Positions 35,579-44,140 of a stretch of DNA of 64,000 nt are shown here, one piece after another. Position 1 is the stretch's first letter. Each line of letters opens with the position of its first letter. The stretch is taken from contig JAFNXL010000012.1 of NCBI GenBank assembly GCA_017379075.1, positions 35,524 to 99,523 on the forward strand. Direction: 5' to 3'. This stretch comes from Bacteroidaceae bacterium (GTDB lineage Bacteria; Bacteroidota; Bacteroidia; Bacteroidales; Bacteroidaceae). The position numbers were made by a program, and so were the translations under genes. The notes beneath the pieces were generated by a model, which made no database searches, was not told the DNA's origin, and saw only the letters and a list, made by a program, of their open reading frames with translations.

Positions 35579-36925
35579 ATGAAAAAGAAAAGAACAACAA
35601 GACTGTTACTGTTCATGGGCATGTGCGCCATGCCGTGCCTCCCTGCCACGGCACAGGAGGCATGGAGCATGGACCGCTGCATGAACTATGCCGTGCAGCA
35701 CGCCCACAGGGTGCAGAAGAGCCGCATCGATGCCGAGAATGCGGAACTCGTGGCCGAGCGTGCCCGCGGAGCGTTCATCCCCTCGCTCAATGCCGGCGTG
35801 GGCGGACAGCTTTCATGGGGACGCAACGTAGACCCCGAAACCAACACCTACAACACCATCACCACGCTGAACAACAGCTATCAGCTCAGCACCGGAGTCA
35901 CCGTGTGGGACGGAATGCAAAGTATCCATTCGCTCAAACAGGCCCGGCTGCAGATGAAGCAGAGCCGAAACGCCTTGCAGGAGAGCCGCGACCAGGTGGC
36001 CATTGAAACCATGCAGCGCTTCATTGAGGCCTTCTATGCCGCCGAGAGCGCCAGGCTTGCCACACTAAAGGAAGAGGACAGCCGCCGCATGCTGCAAAAG
36101 ACCCGACGGATGGAAGAGTTGGGCGAGAAAAGCATGCCCGACGTGGCGCAGATGGAAGCCCAGATGGCAAACGACGCCTACGAGGCCGTGCGGCAGCAGA
36201 ACCTTGCGCAGAAAACCCTGGGCGCACTGAAGCAGATGATGAACTTCCCAGCCGACGGTGAGATGATGCCCGCCATGATGCCGCAGGACACCTGCGTGAT
36301 GCAGCCCGAAGCCTACAGCGGCGAGCTGTTCCAGGTGCCGGCACTGGTGAGCGCCCGCAACAATGTGGAACTGCAGAAATACAACTACAGAATCACGCGC
36401 GGCCGCCTATCGCCCTCGCTGTCCATTGGAGCCGGCATCGGCACCAGCTACTACCGCAACATGACCAGCGGCATGGCCGTGAGCCGTTTCGGCAAGCAAT
36501 GGAAGGACAACATGGGCGAGTATGTGAACGCCAGCCTGTCGCTGCCCCTCTTCAACCTGGGCACCCACAAGGACATCCGCCGCGCACGCAACCAAATCAG
36601 GATGGCGGAGATTGGCCTGCAGGAAACGCTCTACAACACCCGCGAGGCACACCGACAGGCACGGCGCGACGTGGAGGGCAGCCGCAAGGAACTGTTGCTG
36701 ATGCGCCGCAAGGTGGAGAGCGACTCCATTGCCCACCACCTCAACTGCCGCCGCTTTGAGGAAGGTCTGCTCTCGGCCCTGGACCTGCAGACCTCGGCGC
36801 AAAGCCTCCACCAGAGCCGCATACGCCTGCTGCAGGTGAGCCTTACGCTTGCCATGCAGCGCCGCGTGGCCGCCTATTACGAAACCGGACAAATATATAA
36901 CGAAGCATATGGACAGAAAGATTGA
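35579..36925 (+). CDS. TolC-family outer-membrane efflux protein
   Basis: 448 residues from ATG 35579 (MKKKRTTRLLLF, a signal peptide ending near ATAQ). Two TolC repeats with long coiled-coil helices rich in Ala, Gln, Arg and Glu (AENAELVAERARGAFIPSLN; SLKQARLQMKQSRNALQESRDQ; EAHRQARRDVEGSRKELLL) and beta-barrel strands between. It forms the outer-membrane duct of the efflux pump encoded by the next genes. The stop overlaps the HlyD gene by 17 bp. A sigma-54 promoter precedes it. Confidence 0.92.
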   Translation: MKKKRTTRLLLFMGMCAMPCLPATAQEAWSMDRCMNYAVQHAHRVQKSRIDAENAELVAERARGAFIPSLNAGVGGQLSWGRNVDPETNTYNTITTLNNSYQLSTGVTVWDGMQSIHSLKQARLQMKQSRNALQESRDQVAIETMQRFIEAFYAAESARLATLKEEDSRRMLQKTRRMEELGEKSMPDVAQMEAQMANDAYEAVRQQNLAQKTLGALKQMMNFPADGEMMPAMMPQDTCVMQPEAYSGELFQVPALVSARNNVELQKYNYRITRGRLSPSLSIGAGIGTSYYRNMTSGMAVSRFGKQWKDNMGEYVNASLSLPLFNLGTHKDIRRARNQIRMAEIGLQETLYNTREAHRQARRDVEGSRKELLLMRRKVESDSIAHHLNCRRFEEGLLSALDLQTSAQSLHQSRIRLLQVSLTLAMQRRVAAYYETGQIYNEAYGQKD

Positions 36926-38165
36926 AAAGAAGAAATTCCTCATCCCCACCAAGTACTGGCCGTGGGCGGTGGGAGGCACGGTAATCCTGGCACTGCTGGC
37001 ATGGCTTGCCGCGGGAAGCTACACATCCGTGCTGAAGGTGGAGCGCGAGTCGCTCATCATCAGCCCCGTAATCAAGGGCGAGTTCAACGACTACATTGCG
37101 CTGCACGGCCATGTGGCCCCCATCCAGGTGGTGCAGGTCAGCCCCGAGGAGGGCGGCATTGTGCAGGAACGCGTGGTGGAGGAAGGCGCCCGTGTGAGGA
37201 AGGGCGATGTGCTGATACGCCTGAGCAATGCCAACCTGAACCTGCAGATTCTGAATGCCGAAAGCGAACTGGCGGAGAAGCAGAACATGCTGCGCAACAC
37301 GCAGATTACCATGGAGCAGGACCGTCTGAACAACAGCTACGAGGAGCTGCAGCTCTCGCAGGACGTGGTGGCGAAGCGCCGCCACTGGAAGCGCCAGGAG
37401 AAGCTCCACGCTGAACGTCTCATCCCACAGGAAGACTGGCTGCGGGCCAAGGAAGACTATGAGCTGGCCCACAAGAAGCACCAGTTGGTGAAGGAGCGTC
37501 TGCACAAGGACTCGCTCCTGCGACAGAGCCAGATGGAACAGATGGCGGACAACCTGGCCGCCATGCAGCGCAACGTGGAACTGGTGCGCCAGCGGAAGGA
37601 ACGCCTGGAGGTGAGGGCGCAGATCGACGGCGAGGTCGGCCTGCTGGACGTGGAGCTGGGCCAGAGCGTGGCGGCCGGCGGAAAGATTGGCGTGGTGAAC
37701 GACCTGAGCGACTTCAAGGTGAGCGCCATGGTGGACGAGCATTACATCGATCGCGTAACGGGCGGACTGACCGCCACCTTTGAGCAGGGCGGCAAGCGCT
37801 ACAGCATGCGGCTGCGCAAGGTGTTCCCCGAGGTGCGCGAGCGCCGCTTCCGCACCGAGTTTGTCTTCTCCGGCGAGCGCCCCGAGAACCTGCGCACCGG
37901 ACAGAGCTTCTACATGGACCTGCAGCTGGGCGAGTCCAAGCAGGCCATCATCATCCCCAAGGGCACCTTCTACAGCGTCACCGGAGGCAGTTGGATCTTT
38001 GTACTGGACAAGGAAGGCAAGAAGGCCTACCGCCGACAGATCCGCATAGGCCGACAGAATCCCGAGCACTACGAGGTGATGGAGGGCCTTGAACCCGGCG
38101 AGCAGGTCATTGTGAACGGATACGAATCGTTCAAGGACATGGAGACCATCGTCATCAAGGACTGA
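36909..38165 (+). CDS. HlyD-family periplasmic adaptor of an ABC efflux pump
   Basis: 418 residues from ATG 36909 (MDRKIEKKKF); the longer upstream frame lies inside tolC. One transmembrane helix (about 17-35), then the lipoyl-like segment VQVSPEEGGIVQERVVEEGARVRKGDVLIRL (about 75-105), a long coiled coil (about 108-230), the second lipoyl half RAQIDGEVGLLDVELGQSVAAGG, and a C-terminal beta-barrel and membrane-proximal domain. It links the FtsX-type permease to the TolC duct. The 0.5-kb gap before the permease gene holds tandem array B. Confidence 0.9.
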   Translation: MDRKIEKKKFLIPTKYWPWAVGGTVILALLAWLAAGSYTSVLKVERESLIISPVIKGEFNDYIALHGHVAPIQVVQVSPEEGGIVQERVVEEGARVRKGDVLIRLSNANLNLQILNAESELAEKQNMLRNTQITMEQDRLNNSYEELQLSQDVVAKRRHWKRQEKLHAERLIPQEDWLRAKEDYELAHKKHQLVKERLHKDSLLRQSQMEQMADNLAAMQRNVELVRQRKERLEVRAQIDGEVGLLDVELGQSVAAGGKIGVVNDLSDFKVSAMVDEHYIDRVTGGLTATFEQGGKRYSMRLRKVFPEVRERRFRTEFVFSGERPENLRTGQSFYMDLQLGESKQAIIIPKGTFYSVTGGSWIFVLDKEGKKAYRRQIRIGRQNPEHYEVMEGLEPGEQVIVNGYESFKDMETIVIKD

Positions 38166-38195
38166 CGGCGCCCCCTCCTCCCGTAAACCCTGCGG

Positions 38196-38503
38196 CGAGG
38201 GGTCGCCGAGGATTCCAACGCCGAAAAAACGGTCCGCGAGGGGTTGCGAAGCATTCCAACGCCGAAAAAATGGCCGGCGAGGGGTCGCGGAGCATTCCAA
38301 CGCCGAAAAAATGGCCGGCGAGGGGTCGCGGAGCATTTCCACGCTGAAAAAACGGTCCGCGAGGGGTCGCGGAGCATTCCAACGCCGAAAAAACGGTCCG
38401 CGAGGGGTCGCGGAGCATTTCCACGCCGAAAAAATGGCCGGCGAGGGGTCGCGAAGCATTTCCACGCTGAAAAAATGGCCGGCGAGGGGTCGCGGAGGAT
38501 TTA
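38196..38503. repeat. Tandem array B: eight copies of a 41-bp unit, inside the efflux operon
   Basis: CGAGGGGT starts at 38196, 38237, 38278, 38319, 38360, 38401, 38442 and 38483, exactly every 41 bp; the last copy is truncated. Units alternate between AACGGTCCG and ATGGCCGGC variants before the core GAGGGGTCGCGGAGCATT. Because 41 is not divisible by three, reading frames shift, so it is unlikely to be coding. It separates the adaptor and permease genes. Confidence 0.9.
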
Positions 38504-38521
38504 GAAACACAACCAAACGTC

Positions 38522-38603
38522 ATCCTGAACTTGTTTCAGGATCTCACAGCGAGCCTTTGCCACCCCCTCACCGCGGACAGATGCTGAAACAAGTTCAGCA
38601 TGA
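38522..38603. repeat. Inverted REP-like pair between adaptor and permease genes
   Basis: CTGAACTTGTTTCAG (38526-38540) and CTGAAACAAGTTCAG (38583-38597) are exact reverse complements, each an imperfect palindrome. They are flanked by CATC/GATCT- and ATG/CATGAC-type ends and separated by about 42 nt. The arms can form a long hairpin. No coding potential. Confidence 0.75.
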
Positions 38604-38667
38604 CAATACAAAAAAATGGCTAACCAACGACCAAAGTACAAAAACAAAATAAAACACAAAAAACAAG

Positions 38668-41028
38668 ATGAAAATCAATTCCTACCTGACGTTCCTCTCC
38701 AGGAACAAGGCGTACACCGCCATCAACGTGTTCGGACTGTCGGTGTCGCTCATGTTTGTTGTCCTCATAGGCCTGTACTATGAGCACGAGACGGGCGTGG
38801 ACCAGCAGATTCCGGACAAGGAGCGCGTGGTGCTGGTGCATCCCGAGAAGACGGAAAACTTCAAGATGAGCGGCACCTCGCGCGAGATTATCCCCCTGCT
38901 GCGCAAACAGCTGCCGCAGATTCAGTCGGCCTGCGCCCTGTTCAGCATGACCAACCGCCACGTGCAGTTTGCGCAGGACGACTATGCCAAGTGCGACATG
39001 CTCTATGTGGACAGCACCTATTACGACGTGTTCGGATTTACGCTCCTTGAGGGCGACCCGCACACCGCGCTGGCCGACGAGCAAAGCGTGGTGCTGGAGG
39101 AAGAGTTGGCACGCAAACTCTTCCCCCAAGGCGACGCCATGGGCAAGCCCCTCACGCTGAACGACAAGTACAAGGTGTTTGTGCGCGGCATCTACCGCCG
39201 CACCGAAAACTCCAGCATTCCGCAGGACGACATTGTGGGACGCTATGAGCTGTTGCGCGAGGAACTGCCCTACTATTTCAATATCATGGGCAACTTTGGC
39301 AGCCCCGACGTCTATCTGAAACTGAACGAGGGAACAGACTACAAGGAGCTTATCCCGCAAGTGAACAAGATTCTTACCGAGGTCTATGCCCAGTTCGGAG
39401 CGGGCCTGGAGGAAATGAAATTCTCGCTCAGCCCCGTGGCGGAGAACTATTTCTCCGAATACGGCAGCAACGTGTGCCGCCGCGGCAAGCCCGCGCTGGT
39501 GATGCTCATTGCCATCATCGGACTCATCATCCTGGCGTTTGCCGTGATGAACTACATCAACCTGACCGTGGCGCAGGCCGGCCGCCGGGCAAAGGAGATG
39601 GCCACCCGCCGTCTGCTGGGCAGCCTGAAGCGCGACATCATGGTGCGTATGGTGCTGGAGAGCACCAGCCTGTGCGCCGTGTCCGTGGCGGTGTCACTGC
39701 TGCTGGCGGTGGCAGCCATCCCCTACACCAACCAACTGCTGGAGACCCACATCAGCGCCATGCAGCTGCTCAGCCCGCTCAACATGCTCTTCATCGTAGG
39801 CACAGTGGTGTTGCTGGGAGCCGTGGCAGGCATCGTGCCGGCGCAGGTGATGTCCGCCGTGCAGCCCATAGACGTGGTGCGCGGCACCTTCAGGGTACGC
39901 ACCAAGACCACGCTGGGACGCATCTTCATGGTGGTGCAGCACTTCATCACCATTGTGCTGGTGGCGGTTACGGGCATCTTCACCCACCACACCCTGCACA
40001 TGATCCATGCGCCCCTGGGCTATGAGACGGACAGCCTGATGGCCTTCCGCATTCAGCAGGACGCGCAGAAAGCCATGCTCTTCAAACAGAAGCTGAAGGC
40101 ATTGCCGGGCGTGGAGAACGCATCGGTGTGCATGAACGTGCCCCTGAACGGCGGATTCAACCAGATGGGCGAGACCGAGAGCGGAAAGACCGTCCGCTTC
40201 CAGCGCCTCTATGGCGACGAGGACTATCTGACCACCCTGGGCATCGAGCTGAAGGAGAAATGGAGCAACGGAGAATACATGAACACCTACGTCTCGGCCG
40301 ACTTCCACTCCACCCTGGGCATTGCGCCCAACGTGCGCACCTTCAGTTGGAAGCCCGGACAGGAGCCAATGGACATCCACGGCATGCTGGCCGACTTCAG
40401 CCTGGGCACCAGCCGCCATGAGGAATACGAGGAAAGGCCCGAGGTAACCATCGTCTACGAAATAAAGAACGAGGCGATGGACAACGGTGCCACAGGCTTC
40501 ATCCTCATCCGCGTCAGGGGCGACAAAAAGGAAACGCTGGAGGCGGTGAAGAAGATTTACAAGGAGGTGTACCGCGAGGACTTCACGGACAGCATGCCCT
40601 GGATGCAGCAGAGCGTGGCATCGGCGTTCCAGGCCGAGAGCCGCCTCTTCACCATCCTGCTGCTCTTTGCCGGCGTGGCGCTGCTCATCAGCGTACTCGG
40701 CCTGGTGGCCATGAGCACCTATCACATCCAGCAGCGGCGCAAGGAGATTGCCGTGCGCAAAGTGTTCGGCTCGGGCGTGGCACAGATGCGCAGCCGGCTC
40801 ATCGGCCAGTTCCTCTCCCATGTGGCTGTGGCGGCCCTGCCCGCCGTTCCGCTGGTGTGGTGGGTGGCCCGCGAGTACATGGCCACACAGGTGGTGCGCA
40901 TTGTGTGGTGGCCCTGGATCATCATTGCCGTGGCCGTGGTGCTACTCGTCAGCTGGCTGGCCGTGGCGGTGCAGAGCCGCATGGCTGCCGCGGAAAAACC
41001 CGTGAAGCACATCAAGGATAATGAATAA
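38668..41028 (+). CDS. ABC transporter permease, MacB/FtsX type with two permease halves
   Basis: 786 residues. N-terminal helix YTAINVFGLSVSLMFVVLIGLYYEHETG (about 17-45), periplasmic MacB core about 50-275, three helices about 285-400 (VMLIAIIGLIILAFAVMNYINLTVAQAGRRAKEMATRRLLGS), one helix about 420-440, a second periplasmic core about 445-670, and three C-terminal helices about 675-770 including QQRRKEIAVRKVFGSG. This double-FtsX layout is common in Bacteroidetes and probably needs no partner permease. With the adaptor, TolC protein and ATPase it should expel an antimicrobial or peptide. Confidence 0.9.
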   Translation: MKINSYLTFLSRNKAYTAINVFGLSVSLMFVVLIGLYYEHETGVDQQIPDKERVVLVHPEKTENFKMSGTSREIIPLLRKQLPQIQSACALFSMTNRHVQFAQDDYAKCDMLYVDSTYYDVFGFTLLEGDPHTALADEQSVVLEEELARKLFPQGDAMGKPLTLNDKYKVFVRGIYRRTENSSIPQDDIVGRYELLREELPYYFNIMGNFGSPDVYLKLNEGTDYKELIPQVNKILTEVYAQFGAGLEEMKFSLSPVAENYFSEYGSNVCRRGKPALVMLIAIIGLIILAFAVMNYINLTVAQAGRRAKEMATRRLLGSLKRDIMVRMVLESTSLCAVSVAVSLLLAVAAIPYTNQLLETHISAMQLLSPLNMLFIVGTVVLLGAVAGIVPAQVMSAVQPIDVVRGTFRVRTKTTLGRIFMVVQHFITIVLVAVTGIFTHHTLHMIHAPLGYETDSLMAFRIQQDAQKAMLFKQKLKALPGVENASVCMNVPLNGGFNQMGETESGKTVRFQRLYGDEDYLTTLGIELKEKWSNGEYMNTYVSADFHSTLGIAPNVRTFSWKPGQEPMDIHGMLADFSLGTSRHEEYEERPEVTIVYEIKNEAMDNGATGFILIRVRGDKKETLEAVKKIYKEVYREDFTDSMPWMQQSVASAFQAESRLFTILLLFAGVALLISVLGLVAMSTYHIQQRRKEIAVRKVFGSGVAQMRSRLIGQFLSHVAVAALPAVPLVWWVAREYMATQVVRIVWWPWIIIAVAVVLLVSWLAVAVQSRMAAAEKPVKHIKDNE

Positions 41029-41182
41029 GTAGGGACGCAGCGTGCTGCGTCAGAAAGAAAAAGGCAGTAGGGACGCAGCGTGCTGCGTCAGAAAGAAAAA
41101 GGCAGTAGGGACGCAGCGTGCTGCGTCAGAAGGATGAAACCAACGGAAACTCATCTCCGGACGCTGCACGCAGCGTCCCTAC
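41029..41182. repeat. Three direct 38-bp repeats plus one inverted copy of a GC palindrome
   Basis: GTAGGGACGCAGCGTGCTGC starts at 41029, 41067 and 41105 (38-bp period, GTCAGAAAGAAAAAGGCA linker), and GACGCTGCACGCAGCGTCCC (41159-41178) with CTAC is the inverted copy. The copies lie between permease and ATPase genes and can pair into a long hairpin. It may be an mRNA-stability or REP-like element. Confidence 0.8.
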
Positions 41183-41222
41183 ACCAGGCACATAAAACAT
41201 AACAATATAACAACACACAAAT

Positions 41223-41891
41223 ATGATAAAGATAACAGACCTGTGCAAGACATTCCGCACAGAAGACGTAGAGACCATTGCCCTGGACAACGTATCGTTC
41301 CAGGTAAAAGAAGGAGAGTTTGTAGCCATCATGGGCCCCAGCGGCTGCGGCAAAAGTACGCTGCTGAACATCCTGGGACTGCTGGACGAGGCGGACAGCG
41401 GCAACTATCTGATGGACGGCGAGGAGACACAAACACTCAGCGAGGACGAGATGACCCGCGTGAGAAAGGGAAAGATCGGCTTTGTGTTCCAGAGCTTCAA
41501 CCTCATTGACGAACTCACCGTGGAGGAAAACATCGAACTGCCCCTCACCTATCATCCCATGAGCAAGGAGGAACGCCGCCAACGCGTGCAGGACATCATG
41601 AAGCGCATGGGAATTGGCCACCGCGCCAAGCACTTCCCCCACCAGCTGAGCGGCGGACAGCAGCAGCGTGTGGCCATTGCCCGCGCCGTGGTGTTCGGTC
41701 CCAAGATGATTCTGGCGGACGAGCCCACGGGTAACCTGGACTCCAAGAACGGACTGGAGGTGATGAGCCTGCTCACCGAACTGAACCGCGAGGGCACCAC
41801 CGTGGTGATGGTGACGCACAGCGACCGCGACGCCAACATGGCGCACCGCATCATCCACCTCTTCGACGGACATATTGTGAAGAAGGAATAA
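41223..41891 (+). CDS. ABC transporter ATP-binding protein (MacB/LolD type)
   Basis: 222 residues, complete nucleotide-binding domain: Walker A GPSGCGKST near 37-45, Q-loop FVFQSFNLIDEL near 88, signature LSGGQQQRVAIARA near 141-154, Walker B MILADEPTG near 161, H-loop VTHSDRD near 197. It energises the FtsX-type permease. It is the last gene of the efflux operon; transcription then meets the repeat-rich convergent spacer. Confidence 0.95.
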   Translation: MIKITDLCKTFRTEDVETIALDNVSFQVKEGEFVAIMGPSGCGKSTLLNILGLLDEADSGNYLMDGEETQTLSEDEMTRVRKGKIGFVFQSFNLIDELTVEENIELPLTYHPMSKEERRQRVQDIMKRMGIGHRAKHFPHQLSGGQQQRVAIARAVVFGPKMILADEPTGNLDSKNGLEVMSLLTELNREGTTVVMVTHSDRDANMAHRIIHLFDGHIVKKE

Positions 41892-41999
41892 AAGCACCTG
41901 CCGAGACGGCATGTATCCTATTGGGCAATCCCCCCCCTCAATAAAGAAGAGAGATGTAATGTTGAATGATTAGGGGGATGCCGCAGCAGACGGGAGGAG

Positions 42000-42220
42000 C
42001 GGTGAGCGATGAGCGGTGAGTGTTTTTTTGGACAAAAGAACATAAGTTCAGAAGAAACTCAATGCTCACTACTCACTACTCAAAAACGTCTGGAAGACGT
42101 GGATACGAATAGCCGGGGGCTTTCAAGCCTCCGGTTTTTTAATGTCCGCAAATGACTGGCATCTGAAAGACGCGGAACGGCAACATGTCCGGCAACTCTC
42201 ACCGCGAGTCCGGAACCGCC
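42000..42220. repeat. Composite palindromic intergenic element, left part of copy 2
   Basis: Contains the GTGAGCGATGAG-type repeats, the ACTCACTACTCAAAAACGTCTGGAAGACG palindrome and CCGGGGGCTTTCAAGCCTCCGG, in reverse-complement orientation relative to 18287-18590. It ends where tandem array C begins. It lies in the convergent 1.07-kb spacer between the ATPase and histidine-kinase genes, where no coding region was found. Before it (41892-41999) only a CCCCCC/GGGGG inverted pair is visible. Confidence 0.75.
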
Positions 42221-42598
42221 AAAAAGCCGATTTTGATGAAAACGACAGGCGTCGGAACCGCCAAAAAGCCGATTTTGATAAAAACGACGGGTGTCGGAAC
42301 CGCCAAAAAGCCGATTTTGATGAAAACGACGGGTGTCGGAACCGCCAAAAAGCCGATTTTGATGAAAACGACGGGTGTCGGAACCGCCAAAAAGCCGATT
42401 TTGATGGGAACCGAGGGGTCAGGAATCGCCAAAAAGCCGTTTTTGATGGGAACCGAGGGGTCGGGAGCCGTCAAAAAGCCGTTTTTGATACGAACCGAGG
42501 GGTCAGGAATCGCCAAAAAGCCGTTTTTGATGGGAACCGAGGGGTCGGAAACCGTCAAATAGATCTTTTTGATGCCGTCCGAGGGGTCGCGAGCCGTC
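42221..42598. repeat. Tandem array C: nine units of 42 bp in two subtypes
   Basis: Units begin at 42221 and every 42 bp to 42557 (by AAAAAGCCG; the ninth is AAATAGATC). The first four units read GATTTTGATGAAAACGACGG; the later ones read GTTTTTGATGGGAACCGAGG and carry the GAGGGGTC core. Subtype order is block-like, suggesting unequal crossing-over or slippage. Open frames exist on both strands because 42 is divisible by three, but no start context or codon bias suggests coding. Not CRISPR: no spacers. Confidence 0.9.
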
Positions 42599-42789
42599 TG
42601 AAAGACGGGGATATGAATAGCCGGGGGCTTTTAAGCCCTCGGTATTATAATGTCTGCAAATAACTGGCGTCTGTAAAGACGCGGAACGGCAACTCTCACC
42701 ACACGTCCGCGTCTTCCAGACGCCATTTCTTTTTCTTGTCAATTATTCCACGGGTTCAAGAACCCGCGGCTATTCGCCCTTCGGGCTTC
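42594..42789. repeat. Composite palindromic intergenic element, right part of copy 2
   Basis: Reverse complement of the element at 18287-18482, with 42735-42789 matching 18287-18341 with one difference over 55 bp. Modules include CCGGGGGCTTTTAAGCCCTCGG, GCGTCTTCCAGACGC and GGGTTCAAGAACCC. It flanks array C on the right. A further pair of GTCTT/AAGAC-type palindromes follows to about 42880, up to the 3' end of the kinase gene. Confidence 0.78.
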
Positions 42790-42964
42790 GCGTCTTTACA
42801 GACGCTTTTTATTCTATTCTCTTATGTTCCACAGGTAAAAAAATGCGGCTATTTATATTCCCGTCTTCCAGACGCTTTTTGAACGATTAACGGAAAAAGA
42901 AAATCTGCGGAAATCTTTCGCATCTGCGTGCCATTGAACACCGTCTCTTTTGGGCCTGTTCTTT

Positions 42965-44140
42965 TCACGCATCGAACGTGAGCAGGAAAACGGTTTCGCG
43001 GTCCGAACTTTCCACCAATTCCATGCGCGCGCCACTGGCCTGCATGATGCGGGCGGAAAGACTGAGACCGATGCCGGAACCGCCGTTCTTGGTGGTGAAG
43101 AAGGGCACGAACATCTGTTCCGCCACATCGGCCGGGATGGCCGGGCCGTTGTTGCTGACACGGATGCGCACCGTCTCGGCCTCATCAATCGCGGCCTCCA
43201 CCCTGACATAGCGTTCCTGGGCGGCGGATGTCTGCAAAGCCTCTACGGCATTCTTCAGCAGATTGGTGAAGACGTGGGTCAGCAGGGACTCGTCGGCATA
43301 GAGCATGAGGTCGGCCGGAGACACGCTGCATTCCATCTGCAAACCCTCCGCCCCGTCGGTGGCACGGGCAAGCATGAGCATGCGTTCCAGGAAAGGCTTT
43401 ACATAGAAAGGCTGAGGAGCGGGCGTGGGCAACAGCGTAAGGCTGCGGTAGTTCTCCACAAAACGGAGCAGTTGGTCGGAGGTGGAATGGATGGTCTGCA
43501 AACCCTGGCGTAGCGTTTCGGCAGGCACTTCGCCGCCGTGTTCCACCCGTTGCAGCAGGGTGCGGCTGAGCGAGGTGACGGGCGCCACGCCGTTCATGAT
43601 TTCATGGGTGAGCACACGGATGAGCTTCTCCCACGAGGTGATTTCCTGCAACACCAGTTCGCTGCTGATGTCGTTTACGGCCCAGAGCTGCATCTGACGG
43701 CCGTCCAACCCCACCACGTTGCGGCGCACGGAGAAGCGTCCGGTCTTCAGGTCGTTCTCCACCTGCGAGATATGCGTTATGGAATCGCGTCTGAGCAGGC
43801 GCAGCGCGGCCTCGTTGCAGAAGACCACCCGTCCGCGGTCGTCCTCCACCAGAATGGCGGTGCTTACCATGGAGAGGATCTTCTCGTAATAGCGTTCGCG
43901 CTCCTGCTGGGCATAGTGGGAGGCGGTGAGGATGTCCTTGATGCGGTTGAGCGCCGTGTTGAAAGTGCGGTTGGAGCCGCGCACGGGAAAGCGGAAGGAA
44001 AAGTCGAGGTTGTCAATGGCATTGAAGAGAAACTCCACCTTTCGCAACTGGGAACGGTGGCGCAGATGCATCCGCCAGATGACAAACAGGAAGACCAGCG
44101 CCAGGGCGGCAAGGAGCAGCAGCCAATGATCAGATTCCAT
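42965..44140 (-). CDS. Sensor histidine kinase of the NtrB type
   Basis: 391 residues. One N-terminal transmembrane helix (about 5-20, LLLLAALALVFLFVIW), then a PAS-like segment about 75-165 (ILVEDDRGRVVFCNEAALRLL), the phosphoacceptor LTHEIMNGVAPVTSLSRTLL near 178-197, an N box VFTNLLKNAVEAL near 290, and the G boxes GGSGIGLSLSARIMQASG near 348. It lacks a large periplasmic sensor domain, so it probably senses membrane or cytoplasmic signals. Its start overlaps the stop of the response-regulator gene by 11 bp. Confidence 0.9.
   Translation of the reverse strand: MESDHWLLLLAALALVFLFVIWRMHLRHRSQLRKVEFLFNAIDNLDFSFRFPVRGSNRTFNTALNRIKDILTASHYAQQERERYYEKILSMVSTAILVEDDRGRVVFCNEAALRLLRRDSITHISQVENDLKTGRFSVRRNVVGLDGRQMQLWAVNDISSELVLQEITSWEKLIRVLTHEIMNGVAPVTSLSRTLLQRVEHGGEVPAETLRQGLQTIHSTSDQLLRFVENYRSLTLLPTPAPQPFYVKPFLERMLMLARATDGAEGLQMECSVSPADLMLYADESLLTHVFTNLLKNAVEALQTSAAQERYVRVEAAIDEAETVRIRVSNNGPAIPADVAEQMFVPFFTTKNGGSGIGLSLSARIMQASGARMELVESSDRETVFLLTFDA

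Noticed and set aside
16111-42598. Tandem arrays A-C as CRISPR arrays
   Set aside because: Units are contiguous with no unique spacers of fixed length, and no cas genes are nearby.
42142-42663. 173-codon frame across array C (FDENDGCRNRQKAD repeats)
   Set aside because: Several frames on both strands are open because the unit length is 42; no start context or independent evidence for translation.
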